Shown: one piece after another, positions 8,093-15,883 of the stretch
How the letters are laid out: each line of letters begins with the position of its first letter
Numbering within the stretch: the first letter of the stretch is position 1
Origin: a virus
Length of the DNA stretch: 26,595 bases
Strand: one strand, 5' to 3'
Virus record (IMG/VR): IMGVR_UViG_3300008267_008070
Location: 1 to 26,595 of that record
The notes under the pieces: model-generated
Told to the model about the DNA's origin: nothing
Databases searched by the model: none
The model's input: only the letters and a program-made list of their open reading frames with translations
Made by a program: the position numbers and the translations under genes

Positions 8093-9631
8093 ATGAACAC
8101 ATTAGAACAAAAAATCAATTTAATTACAGAAAAATTAGAAAAAATTGATATAGAAAAAAACAAAAATTTATTTTTAACTGAAATGAAAAAAATAGGGATT
8201 GAAAAACTTCCCTATTCTTATTCTTCATTAAAACAATTTATTGATGCCGAAACAATGTCTTACCATTATAATAAACATTATAAAGGATACGTTGAGAAAT
8301 TAAATGACGCGTTAAAAAAGTCAAATCAAGGTGATGTTGAATTAGAAGAAATTATTAAAAGTATTAGTAAATACAATAAAACAATCCGTAATAATGCCGG
8401 TGGGGCTTTTAACCACGCGTTGTTTTGGAAAATGTTAACACCGTCACCACAAAAACCATCAGGTAAAGTTTATTCCAAAATTATAAAACAATTTGGTAGT
8501 TTTTCAGAATTCAAAACTAAGTTTGAGGAAATTGCTAAACAAAGATTTGGTTCAGGATGGGTGTGGTTAGTTTTAACTAAACGTAATACGTTAAAAATTG
8601 TTACAACCCCAAACCAAGATAACCCATTAATGAACGTTATTAAAAACGGGGGATATCCTTTATTAGGATTGGATTTATGGGAACACGCCTATTATTTGAA
8701 ATACCGAAACAAAAGAGACGAATATATAAAAAACTTTTGGAAATGTGTTAATTGGAAATTTGTTGAGGAATTATACTCAATGAAAATGAAAACAAAATTA
8801 AATGAAAGTGTAGGTATTAAAACATTATTAAACGAATCAAAAGATTTAGTTTGTACCGGAAAAGAAGTTGAGGAAATTAGAACATTATTTAATACTAATC
8901 CGTCGGTAAAAGATTTATACAAAAATTCAATTAATCAAATATTAAAAGTTGTACTATCCAAACATTATTATGATAGAGGTAAGTACTCACCTGATTCTGC
9001 ATCAGGAATTTATGATTTAGAAAATAATGGTAGGTCTGTTATAAATAAACTTAACACTAATTACAGTTGTTTTTGTCAGTTAAAAAAAGATATTAATGTT
9101 GTTATAACTAAGATGGGTAAATCACCTATTGATTTTACTAATAAATCTAATACCGACCAAGTTAATGAATGTCAAAGATTTGTAAACGCCTTGAATTATT
9201 TTAAAACAAGAATCTTTGATACCTCATCATCAACATTTGAAAAATTAATGAAAATATTAAACACTACAAATAGTTGGGGTGATTTTAGGGAAGTTTATGT
9301 TGTTGAAAAATTAAAAGAGATTTTTGGTCAAGATAAGGTGACAAAAACAGGTGACCTTGGTAGTATGAAAGATATGATTGGTGGTGTTGACTGTGAGGTG
9401 GTAACTAGTTCAGGACTTAAAACGGGACAAATAAAACCATTTCAAAATGTTAAAGACGATGGTAATAATATGACAATATATGGTTCAGGTAGTGTTACAC
9501 CGTATAAAACAGATTGGATTATTTTTATGAATAATCAAAATAAAATCTTGGTATTTAAAAATGACAATACTAAAATCGTTAATGGAAACTTTGTTTTCCC
9601 TAAGAACGATTTAATTTATACTTTGGTTTGA
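8093..9631 (+). CDS. Mn-type superoxide dismutase domain fused to a predicted PD-(D/E)XK nuclease domain
   Basis: Residues 38-228 are a full Fe/Mn superoxide dismutase, which converts superoxide to hydrogen peroxide and oxygen. All four metal ligands are visible: H58 (in SYHYNKHY), H108 (NNAGGAFNHALFW), D194 and H198 (LGLDLWEHAYY). Q175 in NQDNPLM and the GG in the second motif point to the manganese type. A coiled-coil-like lysine/glutamate-rich extension precedes it (1-37). The linker (229-252) contains two LNE motifs at 236-238 and 246-248. The C-terminal 260 residues are unrelated to dismutases. Near 395-450 they show a helix with E400, then GGVDCEV (D433, E435) and QIK (446-448), the pattern of a PD-(D/E)XK endonuclease core. 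The dismutase call is firm, the nuclease call moderate. The fusion is in one uninterrupted frame. No Shine-Dalgarno is visible. The job in infection is unknown; oxidative defence plus DNA cleavage is inferred. Confidence 0.85.
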   Translation: MNTLEQKINLITEKLEKIDIEKNKNLFLTEMKKIGIEKLPYSYSSLKQFIDAETMSYHYNKHYKGYVEKLNDALKKSNQGDVELEEIIKSISKYNKTIRNNAGGAFNHALFWKMLTPSPQKPSGKVYSKIIKQFGSFSEFKTKFEEIAKQRFGSGWVWLVLTKRNTLKIVTTPNQDNPLMNVIKNGGYPLLGLDLWEHAYYLKYRNKRDEYIKNFWKCVNWKFVEELYSMKMKTKLNESVGIKTLLNESKDLVCTGKEVEEIRTLFNTNPSVKDLYKNSINQILKVVLSKHYYDRGKYSPDSASGIYDLENNGRSVINKLNTNYSCFCQLKKDINVVITKMGKSPIDFTNKSNTDQVNECQRFVNALNYFKTRIFDTSSSTFEKLMKILNTTNSWGDFREVYVVEKLKEIFGQDKVTKTGDLGSMKDMIGGVDCEVVTSSGLKTGQIKPFQNVKDDGNNMTIYGSGSVTPYKTDWIIFMNNQNKILVFKNDNTKIVNGNFVFPKNDLIYTLV

Positions 9632-9639
9632 TATTTATA
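9632..9639 (+). promoter_or_regulatory. Candidate phage promoter element TATTTATA
   Basis: The octamer begins one base after the stop of the dismutase-nuclease gene and lies 14 nt before the ATG of the gp13-like gene. It matches the position and orientation of the other copies. Confidence 0.4.
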
Positions 9640-9653
9640 TATAAAAAAGAATT

Positions 9654-10775
9654 ATGTCAGTTATACCAGAACCACATAGAAGTGACTTATATAAAAAAGT
9701 AAGACACTTGTTAGGAGCTCCATTACGTTCAGTTGAATTGGACGATGAACAAATGGATACTCTTTTAGAATTTTCCATTGATGATTACTCAGAACAAGTA
9801 CAAAATTGGTTAATTGAGTCTCAATGGACTTCATTATACAATTTAAACTTAGATACTCAATCGTTATCACGAGCGTTTATAACTAAAAGTTTAGATTTTG
9901 AAACAAGATATAGTTACGCATATTCTAAAATTGTTGGTTTACAAGCCGGTGGTGATTGGGAATTGAAAAAAGATTTTGTACAATTACAACCTAATCAACA
10001 AATTTATGAAATACCTGCGGGTAGGGAAATCAATGAGGTTTTATGGTTTACACCTGCAACTTTGAATAACTTATTATTTGACCCTTGGACTTTTGGTTCA
10101 TTAGGTGCAGGTGGTATTGGTGGACCCGGTGGTTATTCACAAATGGGTATGTCAGGGTCTTTCTTTATGATGCCAGCATTTGATATTATGTTAAGGATGC
10201 AAGAGATTAATATTCAGAAAAGAATTATTAGTAGTGAAATGACTTATAGAATAACGGCATTACCTGAAGGTAAGAAGGCGTTACATTTAATGAATACACC
10301 TGGTGGTAAATTTGATTTTGGTAGTTCATCATTAATGAGAGGTAAAGTTTGGTATTGGTATTATGATACTGAAGGCGCTGACCGTGATAAATGTTTAAAA
10401 GATAATCCTGATATTATCAAATTACCATCTGATGTTCCTTTTGATAAAATGAGTTGGAGTGATTTAAATCAACCGGCACAAGTTTGGGTTAGACGTTGGT
10501 TTGTTGCTTCGTGTAAAGAAACATTATCAAAAGTTCGTGGTAAATATAGCGGTAACTTAAAAACACCTGATTCAGAATTAACTATGGATTATCAATCATT
10601 GGCAACCGAAGGTAAAGATGAAAAGACTAAATTAATTGAAGAATTGACGGGTGCTGAGGGTAGATTAACAAGATTGAAACCTGATAAAGTTATGGAACGT
10701 GAAGCGTTGTTGGCAGAAAACTTAAATAAACAAATGAAATTTAGGGCGTTCCCAAGACAATTTTATGTAATATAA
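9654..10775 (+). CDS. Neck / head-completion protein (T4 gp13-like)
   Basis: gp13 binds the portal after DNA packaging and forms the upper neck ring. The N-terminus fits the family pattern of a short helix, then GAPLRSVELDDEQMDTLLEF (residues 21-40) and SIDDYSEQVQNW. In T4 gp13 the equivalent reads as Gly-His-Pro followed by SVELTDEQID. The rest alternates strands and helices typical of connector proteins. A Gly/Met-rich loop at about 147-170 (GAGGIGGPGGYSQMGM) is a probable insertion. The C-terminal RRWFVASCKETLSKVRGKYS helix is also common in phage versions of this protein. At 373 residues it is longer than T4 gp13 (309). Unusually, it is on the opposite strand from, and 3.4 kb away from, the gp14-like gene. 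The 110-residue gene starts on the base after its stop. Confidence 0.75.
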   Translation: MSVIPEPHRSDLYKKVRHLLGAPLRSVELDDEQMDTLLEFSIDDYSEQVQNWLIESQWTSLYNLNLDTQSLSRAFITKSLDFETRYSYAYSKIVGLQAGGDWELKKDFVQLQPNQQIYEIPAGREINEVLWFTPATLNNLLFDPWTFGSLGAGGIGGPGGYSQMGMSGSFFMMPAFDIMLRMQEINIQKRIISSEMTYRITALPEGKKALHLMNTPGGKFDFGSSSLMRGKVWYWYYDTEGADRDKCLKDNPDIIKLPSDVPFDKMSWSDLNQPAQVWVRRWFVASCKETLSKVRGKYSGNLKTPDSELTMDYQSLATEGKDEKTKLIEELTGAEGRLTRLKPDKVMEREALLAENLNKQMKFRAFPRQFYVI

Positions 10776-11108
10776 ATGAATACAATTAGAAAAACTGTGG
10801 GAGAAAAAACATATTTTAGAGGTATTGGTGAACCAATATCTAGAATCGTAACTGATTCAGTTTATAAAACTAATGGTGAATACTTTATCGTTATTAAAGA
10901 CACTGAGAATTGTAAATTAATTTTAGATTCAACAACTACAAATCATATACGAGTTAAAGCACTAACTAAAGTTCTTATTAGTCCTTTAATTGGTAAAATT
11001 GATGAAGAGTGGGATGAGATATTTATTGATAAAGGTGCTTGTGTTGAATTTTTACAATTAGATAATGATTGGTATATAGTATCTTCAGATGGTCTTAAAC
11101 TTAATTAA
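10776..11108 (+). CDS. Small virion-associated protein of unknown function
   Basis: I do not recognise a named family for this 110-residue protein. It is predicted to be mostly beta-strand, with short alternating hydrophobic stretches (YFIVIKD, KLILDST, KALTKVLISPLI, ACVEFLQL) and a C-terminus DNDWYIVSSDGLKLN. The WYIVSSDG-type ending is common in small beta-rich phage structural proteins, in my recollection. Its ATG directly follows the TAA of the gp13-like gene, so the two are probably translated as a coupled pair and transcribed together. Two terminator hairpins follow. A decoration, head-fibre or neck accessory role is inferred from this position only. Confidence 0.6.
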   Translation: MNTIRKTVGEKTYFRGIGEPISRIVTDSVYKTNGEYFIVIKDTENCKLILDSTTTNHIRVKALTKVLISPLIGKIDEEWDEIFIDKGACVEFLQLDNDWYIVSSDGLKLN

Positions 11109-11111
11109 ATC

Positions 11112-11139
11112 CACAGGGGGAAATTGATTTCCCTCTGTG
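11112..11139. terminator. Stable hairpin between convergent genes
   Basis: The arms at 11112-11123 and 11128-11139 form a 12-bp stem with one G-T wobble and a TTGA loop. The following sequence is AT-rich on both sides but has no long T run. It may stop or pause transcripts from either direction, or protect the 3' end of the plus-strand mRNA. Confidence 0.55.
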
Positions 11140-11155
11140 AATTTTAAAATCTTAT

Positions 11156-11193
11156 AACAACTTAAATATTAATAATTTAAGTTGTTTTTTTTT
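11156..11193 (+). terminator. Rho-independent terminator closing the plus-strand gene block
   Basis: The arms at 11156-11167 and 11175-11186 form a 12-bp stem (AACAACTTAAAT / ATTTAAGTTGTT) with a 7-nt loop. On the plus strand the right arm leads into nine T (11185-11193). This is a clear intrinsic terminator for the gp13-like operon. It ends 3 nt before the stop of the convergent DNA polymerase gene. Confidence 0.88.
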
Positions 11194-11196
11194 GTC

Positions 11197-14142
11197 TTAA
11201 ACATACTCTTCCCAACCCTCTTCGGCTAATTCATAAATATAATTAGGTTCTACACCTCGTTTCTCCCAATATAATAATTCGTCTTTAGTAATTGTCGCCA
11301 AATCCTCAACAGTATCTTGGTCACCAGGTTCAAACGGATGACCACTAATCAATTCACATTGGTCGGTAGTAAAGAAACCTCTTTCTTCAGGGTCTTTAAC
11401 TAATAAACTTTTTCTAACCTCATCTTTAAATACAACTAACAAAGGTCCGATACGTTTATTAAAAGTATCAATAGCCCTTGGGACATTGTATTCACCTAAC
11501 ATATCAGGATTAGACTCAATTTCAGAACTTTCTAACATATAACAGTTAAGTTTAATTACTGAATCAGTACTTGCAAGTCTATATGCGATATCCGTTGGAA
11601 TACCTGTATTCGCCTCTTTATTTTTAGAATTACTACGAACCCAGTTATCATTAGACCAAGATTGTTCCCAACCATTCTCAAGTAGAAATTTTTCTTTTTC
11701 TTTAAATGATTTAGTTAATTTAGTTGAATCTGAGAAGAACAATTCAATTTGTTCATCATTCCATCCCGCTTTAGGTCTATTTACTTTTTGAACATCCCCT
11801 TGAGACGACCTGTTACCATTATTAACATAATATATAACATCCCCTAAATTAACATTTAAATTATGTTTAAGGGCTAATTCCATATGAGCCATTCTTGACA
11901 TTGCACCACCCGACTTTGTTTTTTGAGTTGCACGTTTATGATAATCGTCAAGACTTAATTTAACTTTAGCACGTTGAGCAATCTTCATCAATGGAATTTG
12001 TTGGTTGAATATCTTAGTTAGGTATTCATAATACCACTCAACAAATTCTTTACCTTTACCCTCAAGTAATTGTTTCACACCCTTATCTAAGAAGTCCTCA
12101 ATGTATAATGGTAATTTCTTAGATTTGATTGTGTTACCTGTTAATTTAACTTTACCGTTATGTTCTAAGGTTGCGTAGTTCTTTCTTGCTAAGTTGATAC
12201 AAGAATCCCAAGTTCCGTCACAGTCAAGACCCATTTCACCTTTCATAAACATATCATTATATTCGGCAACATCGGCATCATAACCTTTATATTCTTTCCC
12301 TTCTTTAACTAACCAATTGTTTCCTTTACCAATGTAAACTCTATCATCAACACCTTCAGGTGGTAATGAGAAGTTCATACCATCCGTATCACATACAAGT
12401 GGGGTATAACCTTTCTTCATAAAGAACTTCATCATCTGTCTTAGGTATTGTCTTCCTGTACAAGTAATCTGTTCACCCATAAACATATCACCCCAAGCAA
12501 ATACTTGTGGTGCGGATAACGCACCGAATAGGGAGTTAATAAAAATCTTAATAGGTAACTGTTTACGGTCATATGCTAACGATTTAACCTTATCAATGGA
12601 CTTATACTCAGACGCAAGATTTTTGTACTTAATACGGGTATTTCTGAAATACGCTAACAATCCTTTCATCGCACCCATAACGTCACATTTAGGGAACACT
12701 TCGTGAACTAATTGTATTGACGGATATAGTGACGAGAAGTCAAGTTTTAATACATCTTTAGAATAACCAACACGTAACAATCTTGAAAGACCACCAACGA
12801 ACTCTGTCTTTTGTTCTTTTTCAGGAATTGCTAATTTATATTTATAAGACCATGCCAACATAATCATTTTCCACAATGTGGCAGTACCCATAGTTGATAC
12901 TCTTTCATATGTTGTCGGTACTAATGATGCAAGTAAGAATGTTCCTTGGTTAAACTGTTCGTCAACCACCAAGGTTTCTTCTAAGTCATCGTCAAGATAA
13001 CGCTCAACTAAATCATCACCTGTCGTTCTAATATATGTTTTAGGATTTTTTTCACATATTAAATCAATGTTACTATCAACACCAACTTTACGGTAATTAC
13101 CATTTTTAATATTTAACCAATATTCTTCTTTTTTTGCGTAGAAGGGACCAATATCAAGGTGGTCAATATATACACGGTCTTTAGCCTCAGCGTCAATGTA
13201 TTTCGTTATATACTTCAAACCTGCGGACTTAATCGCAGAATTAATCGCTTGAGCTCTACGGACTGAATGAATAATATCAATAACATTATAACCCCACATT
13301 TGAACTTGGTTAAATCTCTCAACCTCATTCGCGAGTTTCAACATACTCTCTTTTTGTTTTATATTTTCACTTGGTCTAAGTGTTTTAGAAACACGTTTAA
13401 TATCAATATTTAACGCTTTACAACGTTCAAATATCCAATACCAGTCAAAGTTTGCTGAGTTGTAACCTCCAATAATACTTGGTTTTAATTCATCTATAAT
13501 GTTAAAAAACTCTACAAGACCTCTACGTTCATCGTCTTCATTAGAACACTCAATCACCTTACGGTAACCTTTATTTGTTTTAATTCCAATCATAAATATA
13601 CGACCATCTTTAGGTTCTAAAGCGGTCGTCTCAAGGTCAAATACAAATCTTGTGATATCATCGTAAGATTCATATCCTTTAAATAATCTTTTTTCTCTTG
13701 AAATGAGGTATTGTTCTACCGGTGGTAATATCAATATTTTATCTTTGGTTCTTTCACCCCAAGGGTCTACACCACCATCACGGAAAAATTGAATTAATGA
13801 ACGATAACCCTTTAATGATTTAACCATATATTTTAAACCATTTTCAAGTCTATCATTGGATTCTCCATTTTCATCAGTAGTTCTTAAACGTTCAATAAGG
13901 ATACCGTGTTTGGACATACCTTCTTTTTGTTGGGCTTTTGACGATTGATAAAAATTTAAACCACGTAAATCACCAACCCACGCAAATGATGTGAATGTAT
14001 CTTTTCTAATTTCTTTACCTTTTCCTGGGATTTCTTTGACTTTATAGATGCAGTCACCTGCGTAGTCAAACTCAATAGCAACGATGTGTTCTTCAGGGTC
14101 GTTCCCTTCCAAGAACGACTTAATTTCTTCTTCGTTTATCAT
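11197..14142 (-). CDS. Replicative DNA polymerase, family B (T4 gp43-like)
   Basis: This 981-residue enzyme copies phage DNA and proofreads. The exonuclease domain has Exo I FDLETT (D169, E171), Exo II YNSANFDWYW (D233) and an Exo III-like RYLDDDLEE segment. The polymerase domain has motif A LDFSSLYPSI (D468), motif B with KIFINSLFGAL (N536) and motif C CDTDG (D585, D587). A KSKKLP segment follows, where family B enzymes have their KKR/KxY-type DNA-contact motif. Length is close to T4 gp43 (898), with no intein or split. Motif C is slightly unusual: T4 has YxDTDS, here VCDTDG. The gene stands alone on the minus strand and converges with the plus-strand block. Its 97-nt leader contains two inverted repeats. 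Start codon has no Shine-Dalgarno. Confidence 0.95.
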   Translation of the reverse strand: MINEEEIKSFLEGNDPEEHIVAIEFDYAGDCIYKVKEIPGKGKEIRKDTFTSFAWVGDLRGLNFYQSSKAQQKEGMSKHGILIERLRTTDENGESNDRLENGLKYMVKSLKGYRSLIQFFRDGGVDPWGERTKDKILILPPVEQYLISREKRLFKGYESYDDITRFVFDLETTALEPKDGRIFMIGIKTNKGYRKVIECSNEDDERRGLVEFFNIIDELKPSIIGGYNSANFDWYWIFERCKALNIDIKRVSKTLRPSENIKQKESMLKLANEVERFNQVQMWGYNVIDIIHSVRRAQAINSAIKSAGLKYITKYIDAEAKDRVYIDHLDIGPFYAKKEEYWLNIKNGNYRKVGVDSNIDLICEKNPKTYIRTTGDDLVERYLDDDLEETLVVDEQFNQGTFLLASLVPTTYERVSTMGTATLWKMIMLAWSYKYKLAIPEKEQKTEFVGGLSRLLRVGYSKDVLKLDFSSLYPSIQLVHEVFPKCDVMGAMKGLLAYFRNTRIKYKNLASEYKSIDKVKSLAYDRKQLPIKIFINSLFGALSAPQVFAWGDMFMGEQITCTGRQYLRQMMKFFMKKGYTPLVCDTDGMNFSLPPEGVDDRVYIGKGNNWLVKEGKEYKGYDADVAEYNDMFMKGEMGLDCDGTWDSCINLARKNYATLEHNGKVKLTGNTIKSKKLPLYIEDFLDKGVKQLLEGKGKEFVEWYYEYLTKIFNQQIPLMKIAQRAKVKLSLDDYHKRATQKTKSGGAMSRMAHMELALKHNLNVNLGDVIYYVNNGNRSSQGDVQKVNRPKAGWNDEQIELFFSDSTKLTKSFKEKEKFLLENGWEQSWSNDNWVRSNSKNKEANTGIPTDIAYRLASTDSVIKLNCYMLESSEIESNPDMLGEYNVPRAIDTFNKRIGPLLVVFKDEVRKSLLVKDPEERGFFTTDQCELISGHPFEPGDQDTVEDLATITKDELLYWEKRGVEPNYIYELAEEGWEEYV

Positions 14143-14171
14143 ATAATTAATTTATAATGGTTTATTAGCAA

Positions 14172-14186
14172 TCACCACTTTGGTGA
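14172..14186 (-). promoter_or_regulatory. Hairpin in the DNA polymerase leader
   Basis: TCACCA and TGGTGA form a 6-bp stem with a 3-nt loop, ending about 30 nt before the polymerase start on the mRNA. T4 gp43 represses its own translation by binding a hairpin in its leader, so a similar operator is possible. This is inference from position only. Confidence 0.3.
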
Positions 14187-14212
14187 CGTTTACCTTACTA
14201 CAAATAATTATA

Positions 14213-14225
14213 AGATAGTCTATCT
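14213..14225. promoter_or_regulatory. Palindrome AGATAG-T-CTATCT upstream of the polymerase
   Basis: Perfect 6-bp arms around one central base lie in the short gap between the small protein gene and the polymerase gene. The shape suits an operator for a dimeric repressor. No second copy was noticed in the window. Confidence 0.25.
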
Positions 14226-14239
14226 ATAAAATCAAATGA

Positions 14240-14437
14240 TTATTTTTGATTAACTAAACGATAATTTGTGTATACTCTAAGTAATGAATTATCATATTTT
14301 TTTAATAAATCATTTTTAATATTGATAGATTCTATAATAGTAAACGAAGTAGCATTTTCAAAACTTTCAGTCCAAACATCGTTCTCAAACGAAACCAAAA
14401 AGTTATTATCAGTTAATCTTTGTATTTTTCTAGCCAT
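14240..14437 (-). CDS. Small protein of unknown function (65 residues)
   Basis: I do not recognise this protein. It starts MARKIQRLTDNNFLVSFEND and is mixed in charge, with a predicted strand-rich first half and a helical stretch around INIKNDLLKKYDNSLLRV. There is no signal peptide or membrane segment. I chose the ATG at 14437 because it follows the stop of the upstream appendage gene by one base (TAA-T-ATG), a typical coupled start; the longer in-frame start would overlap that gene by 58 nt. Its place directly after a fibre-like gene may mean a small assembly or attachment role, but nothing in the sequence shows that. Confidence 0.6.
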   Translation of the reverse strand: MARKIQRLTDNNFLVSFENDVWTESFENATSFTIIESINIKNDLLKKYDNSLLRVYTNYRLVNQK

Positions 14438-14438
14438 A

Positions 14439-15113
14439 TTAATATAAATAAATTGTGATTGGTGTATAATATAAAAGGTTATCAGAAAACTCACCAAGGA
14501 AAGGGTCTATTGTTATTAATACAACATTACTTGATTGAGCATCAGTAAAAAATAAAAATTGTGGTAATGTTAAATTAAAATCATATGGTGGTGTTTGTTG
14601 TGTAAAACATTGAGTCAAAGGTGCTTTAAATTCTTGTTCATCTGTTAACGTATAAAAAATAAACAATCCAGGAGCACCACTTGGATTTGCTTCAACACCA
14701 ACTTCAAAACCTAAACTGTTTTCTAACACATTCATAAAAAAGTCACCTAATGAAACTAATGTACTTCCATTACTCCATATTACATTAGGGTCACCAACAC
14801 CTGTTCCTGTTGCAATAAAAACACAACCTGTAGTATTAATCTCACCAAAAATAACATCGGCAATAGGTGAAAAATCATCACCCGTTTGATAATCATTAAT
14901 TGTATATTGTTCACCCGGTATTAATCCACCTATTGGTGGTTCAGTAGATGTTATAGAACCTGTTTGAAACAATTGAGCTCTAAACACTTTAGAAGGCTGA
15001 ATATCCCCATATTTTAAATGGAAAGTTTGACCATTTAATTCATAAGGTATAGCTAAATTAGGGTCTGTGCTAGCACTATAATTTAATTCTGATATTGTTT
15101 TTCCTGTTAACAT
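14439..15113 (-). CDS. Probable tail fibre / virion appendage protein
   Basis: The 224-residue product begins MLTGKTISELNYSASTDPNL followed by AIPYELNGQTFHLKYGDI. That ISEL...AS...D...P...G.T..L...I pattern is the common attachment segment at the N-terminus of many phage tail fibres and other appendages, where it anchors the protein to the particle. The remainder is rich in small and aromatic residues and strand-forming stretches (GCVFIATGTG, GLFIFYTLT, VVLITIDPF), consistent with a beta-structured exposed domain. There are no visible enzymatic motifs. It follows the Thr-rich fibre gene by 30 nt and precedes the 65-residue gene. A TATTTATA element lies 12 nt before its start. The exact position on the virion is unknown. 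Confidence 0.6.
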   Translation of the reverse strand: MLTGKTISELNYSASTDPNLAIPYELNGQTFHLKYGDIQPSKVFRAQLFQTGSITSTEPPIGGLIPGEQYTINDYQTGDDFSPIADVIFGEINTTGCVFIATGTGVGDPNVIWSNGSTLVSLGDFFMNVLENSLGFEVGVEANPSGAPGLFIFYTLTDEQEFKAPLTQCFTQQTPPYDFNLTLPQFLFFTDAQSSNVVLITIDPFLGEFSDNLLYYTPITIYLY

Positions 15114-15125
15114 TATATTTTTGTT

Positions 15126-15133
15126 TATAAATA
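15126..15133 (-). promoter_or_regulatory. Candidate phage promoter element TATTTATA
   Basis: On the minus strand the octamer lies 12 nt before the ATG of the 224-residue appendage gene. The wider string ACTAATATTTATA is shared with the element before the HAD gene at 926-933. Confidence 0.4.
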
Positions 15134-15143
15134 TTAGTTTTAT

Positions 15144-15869
15144 TTAAAATTTTAAAAAGAATCCTTCCATTACCGAAATATAATAACCTTCATTTGTAAT
15201 AAATGGGTTATCTAATTGATTTTGGATATTAGGTGTTGGTGTCGGTGTTGTGGTCGGTGTTGGTGTAACTGTATTTGTGGGTGTCATACTTGGTGTAACA
15301 CTTGGTAATGTAGTAGTTGTTGTTGTATAGTTTGGTGATTGTGTTATAATTGGTGATGTGGTTGTCGTTGTTGTATAGTTTGGTGATGGTGTCGGTGTAC
15401 ATACAGGACAACTTGGACAAGGTGTTGTAGTTGTTGTAGTAGTATAAGGACCGTTAACACAACAAGGAAATTCTGACACATAACAACTTTCATATGGTAA
15501 ATCATCAGCAATAAATGATTCTTGAACGTATATGTTTAATTTTTCTCTAATTGGTAGAATTATAGTACCATCATCACTTCTTAATAAGAATTGACCTTCA
15601 TATTTACCAACCCTATTAGTATCTTTAGACGTGAATTGATAATAAATATAATATTCAGGTTCTTGATTTGGGTCTAAAAAAGTTTTTTCCACAAAACCAG
15701 CAGGTCTAGTACTAATTTTTGGAACACCTGTATCTGTATCAACCATTGAAAAGAAAATAGCCGATAACTCAATAGTCTTCATAAAACTATTGTAATCACT
15801 TCTACCGTCTTTAACAACTTGTAATTTTAATAATGGTAATGTCGCATTTTTTTTTATGAAAAAATCCAT
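15144..15869 (-). CDS. Baseplate/fibre-type structural protein with a mucin-like Thr/Pro stalk
   Basis: Residues 1-120 look like one beta-sandwich domain similar to the N-terminal domain of baseplate upper (BppU) proteins: a strand LPLLKLQVVKDG, a segment LSAIFFSMVDTDTG, YYIYYQFTSKDT, then RVGKYEGQFLLRSDDGTIILP and a closing strand LNIYVQESF. Residues 129-157 hold six Cys. Residues 143-213 are almost entirely Thr, Pro and Ser, with T7, T6 and T6 runs and a duplicated SPNYTTTTTT unit. The last 28 residues (NQLDNPFITNEGYYISVMEG) form a short hydrophobic end. The stalk resembles O-glycosylated mucin segments and the Thr runs in the sheath. It is the first gene after the glycosyltransferase operon and has its own TATTTATA element. 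Structural role is likely; the domain name is tentative. Confidence 0.65.
   Translation of the reverse strand: MDFFIKKNATLPLLKLQVVKDGRSDYNSFMKTIELSAIFFSMVDTDTGVPKISTRPAGFVEKTFLDPNQEPEYYIYYQFTSKDTNRVGKYEGQFLLRSDDGTIILPIREKLNIYVQESFIADDLPYESCYVSEFPCCVNGPYTTTTTTTPCPSCPVCTPTPSPNYTTTTTTSPIITQSPNYTTTTTTLPSVTPSMTPTNTVTPTPTTTPTPTPNIQNQLDNPFITNEGYYISVMEGFFLKF
15231..15443 (-). repeat. Thr/Pro-rich low-complexity tract with a duplicated unit
   Basis: This stretch encodes residues 143-213 of the fibre protein. Two copies of a unit encoding SPNYTTTTTT lie about 48 nt apart and differ by few bases. The final part alternates Thr and Pro. Length change by replication slippage is plausible. Confidence 0.8.
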
Positions 15870-15883
15870 CTATTGTTTTTATA

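Noticed and set aside
8093-9631. Frameshift or chimera joining a dismutase gene to an unrelated gene
   Set aside because: The frame is uninterrupted, base composition does not change at the junction, and the linker is lysine-rich coding sequence. Error cannot be excluded but nothing in the sequence suggests it.
14438-14497. Longer start for the 65-residue gene
   Set aside because: It would overlap the end of the appendage gene by 58 nt, and the extension looks like out-of-frame coding sequence. The start one base after the upstream stop is more natural.
15229-15420. Second open frame across the Thr-rich tract, rich in Tyr, Asn and Thr
   Set aside because: It is the shifted reading of the same repeats and has no start context or conserved feature.
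15231-15443. CRISPR-like repeat array
   Set aside because: The repeats are in-frame codons for Thr and Pro with no uniform repeat-spacer spacing.
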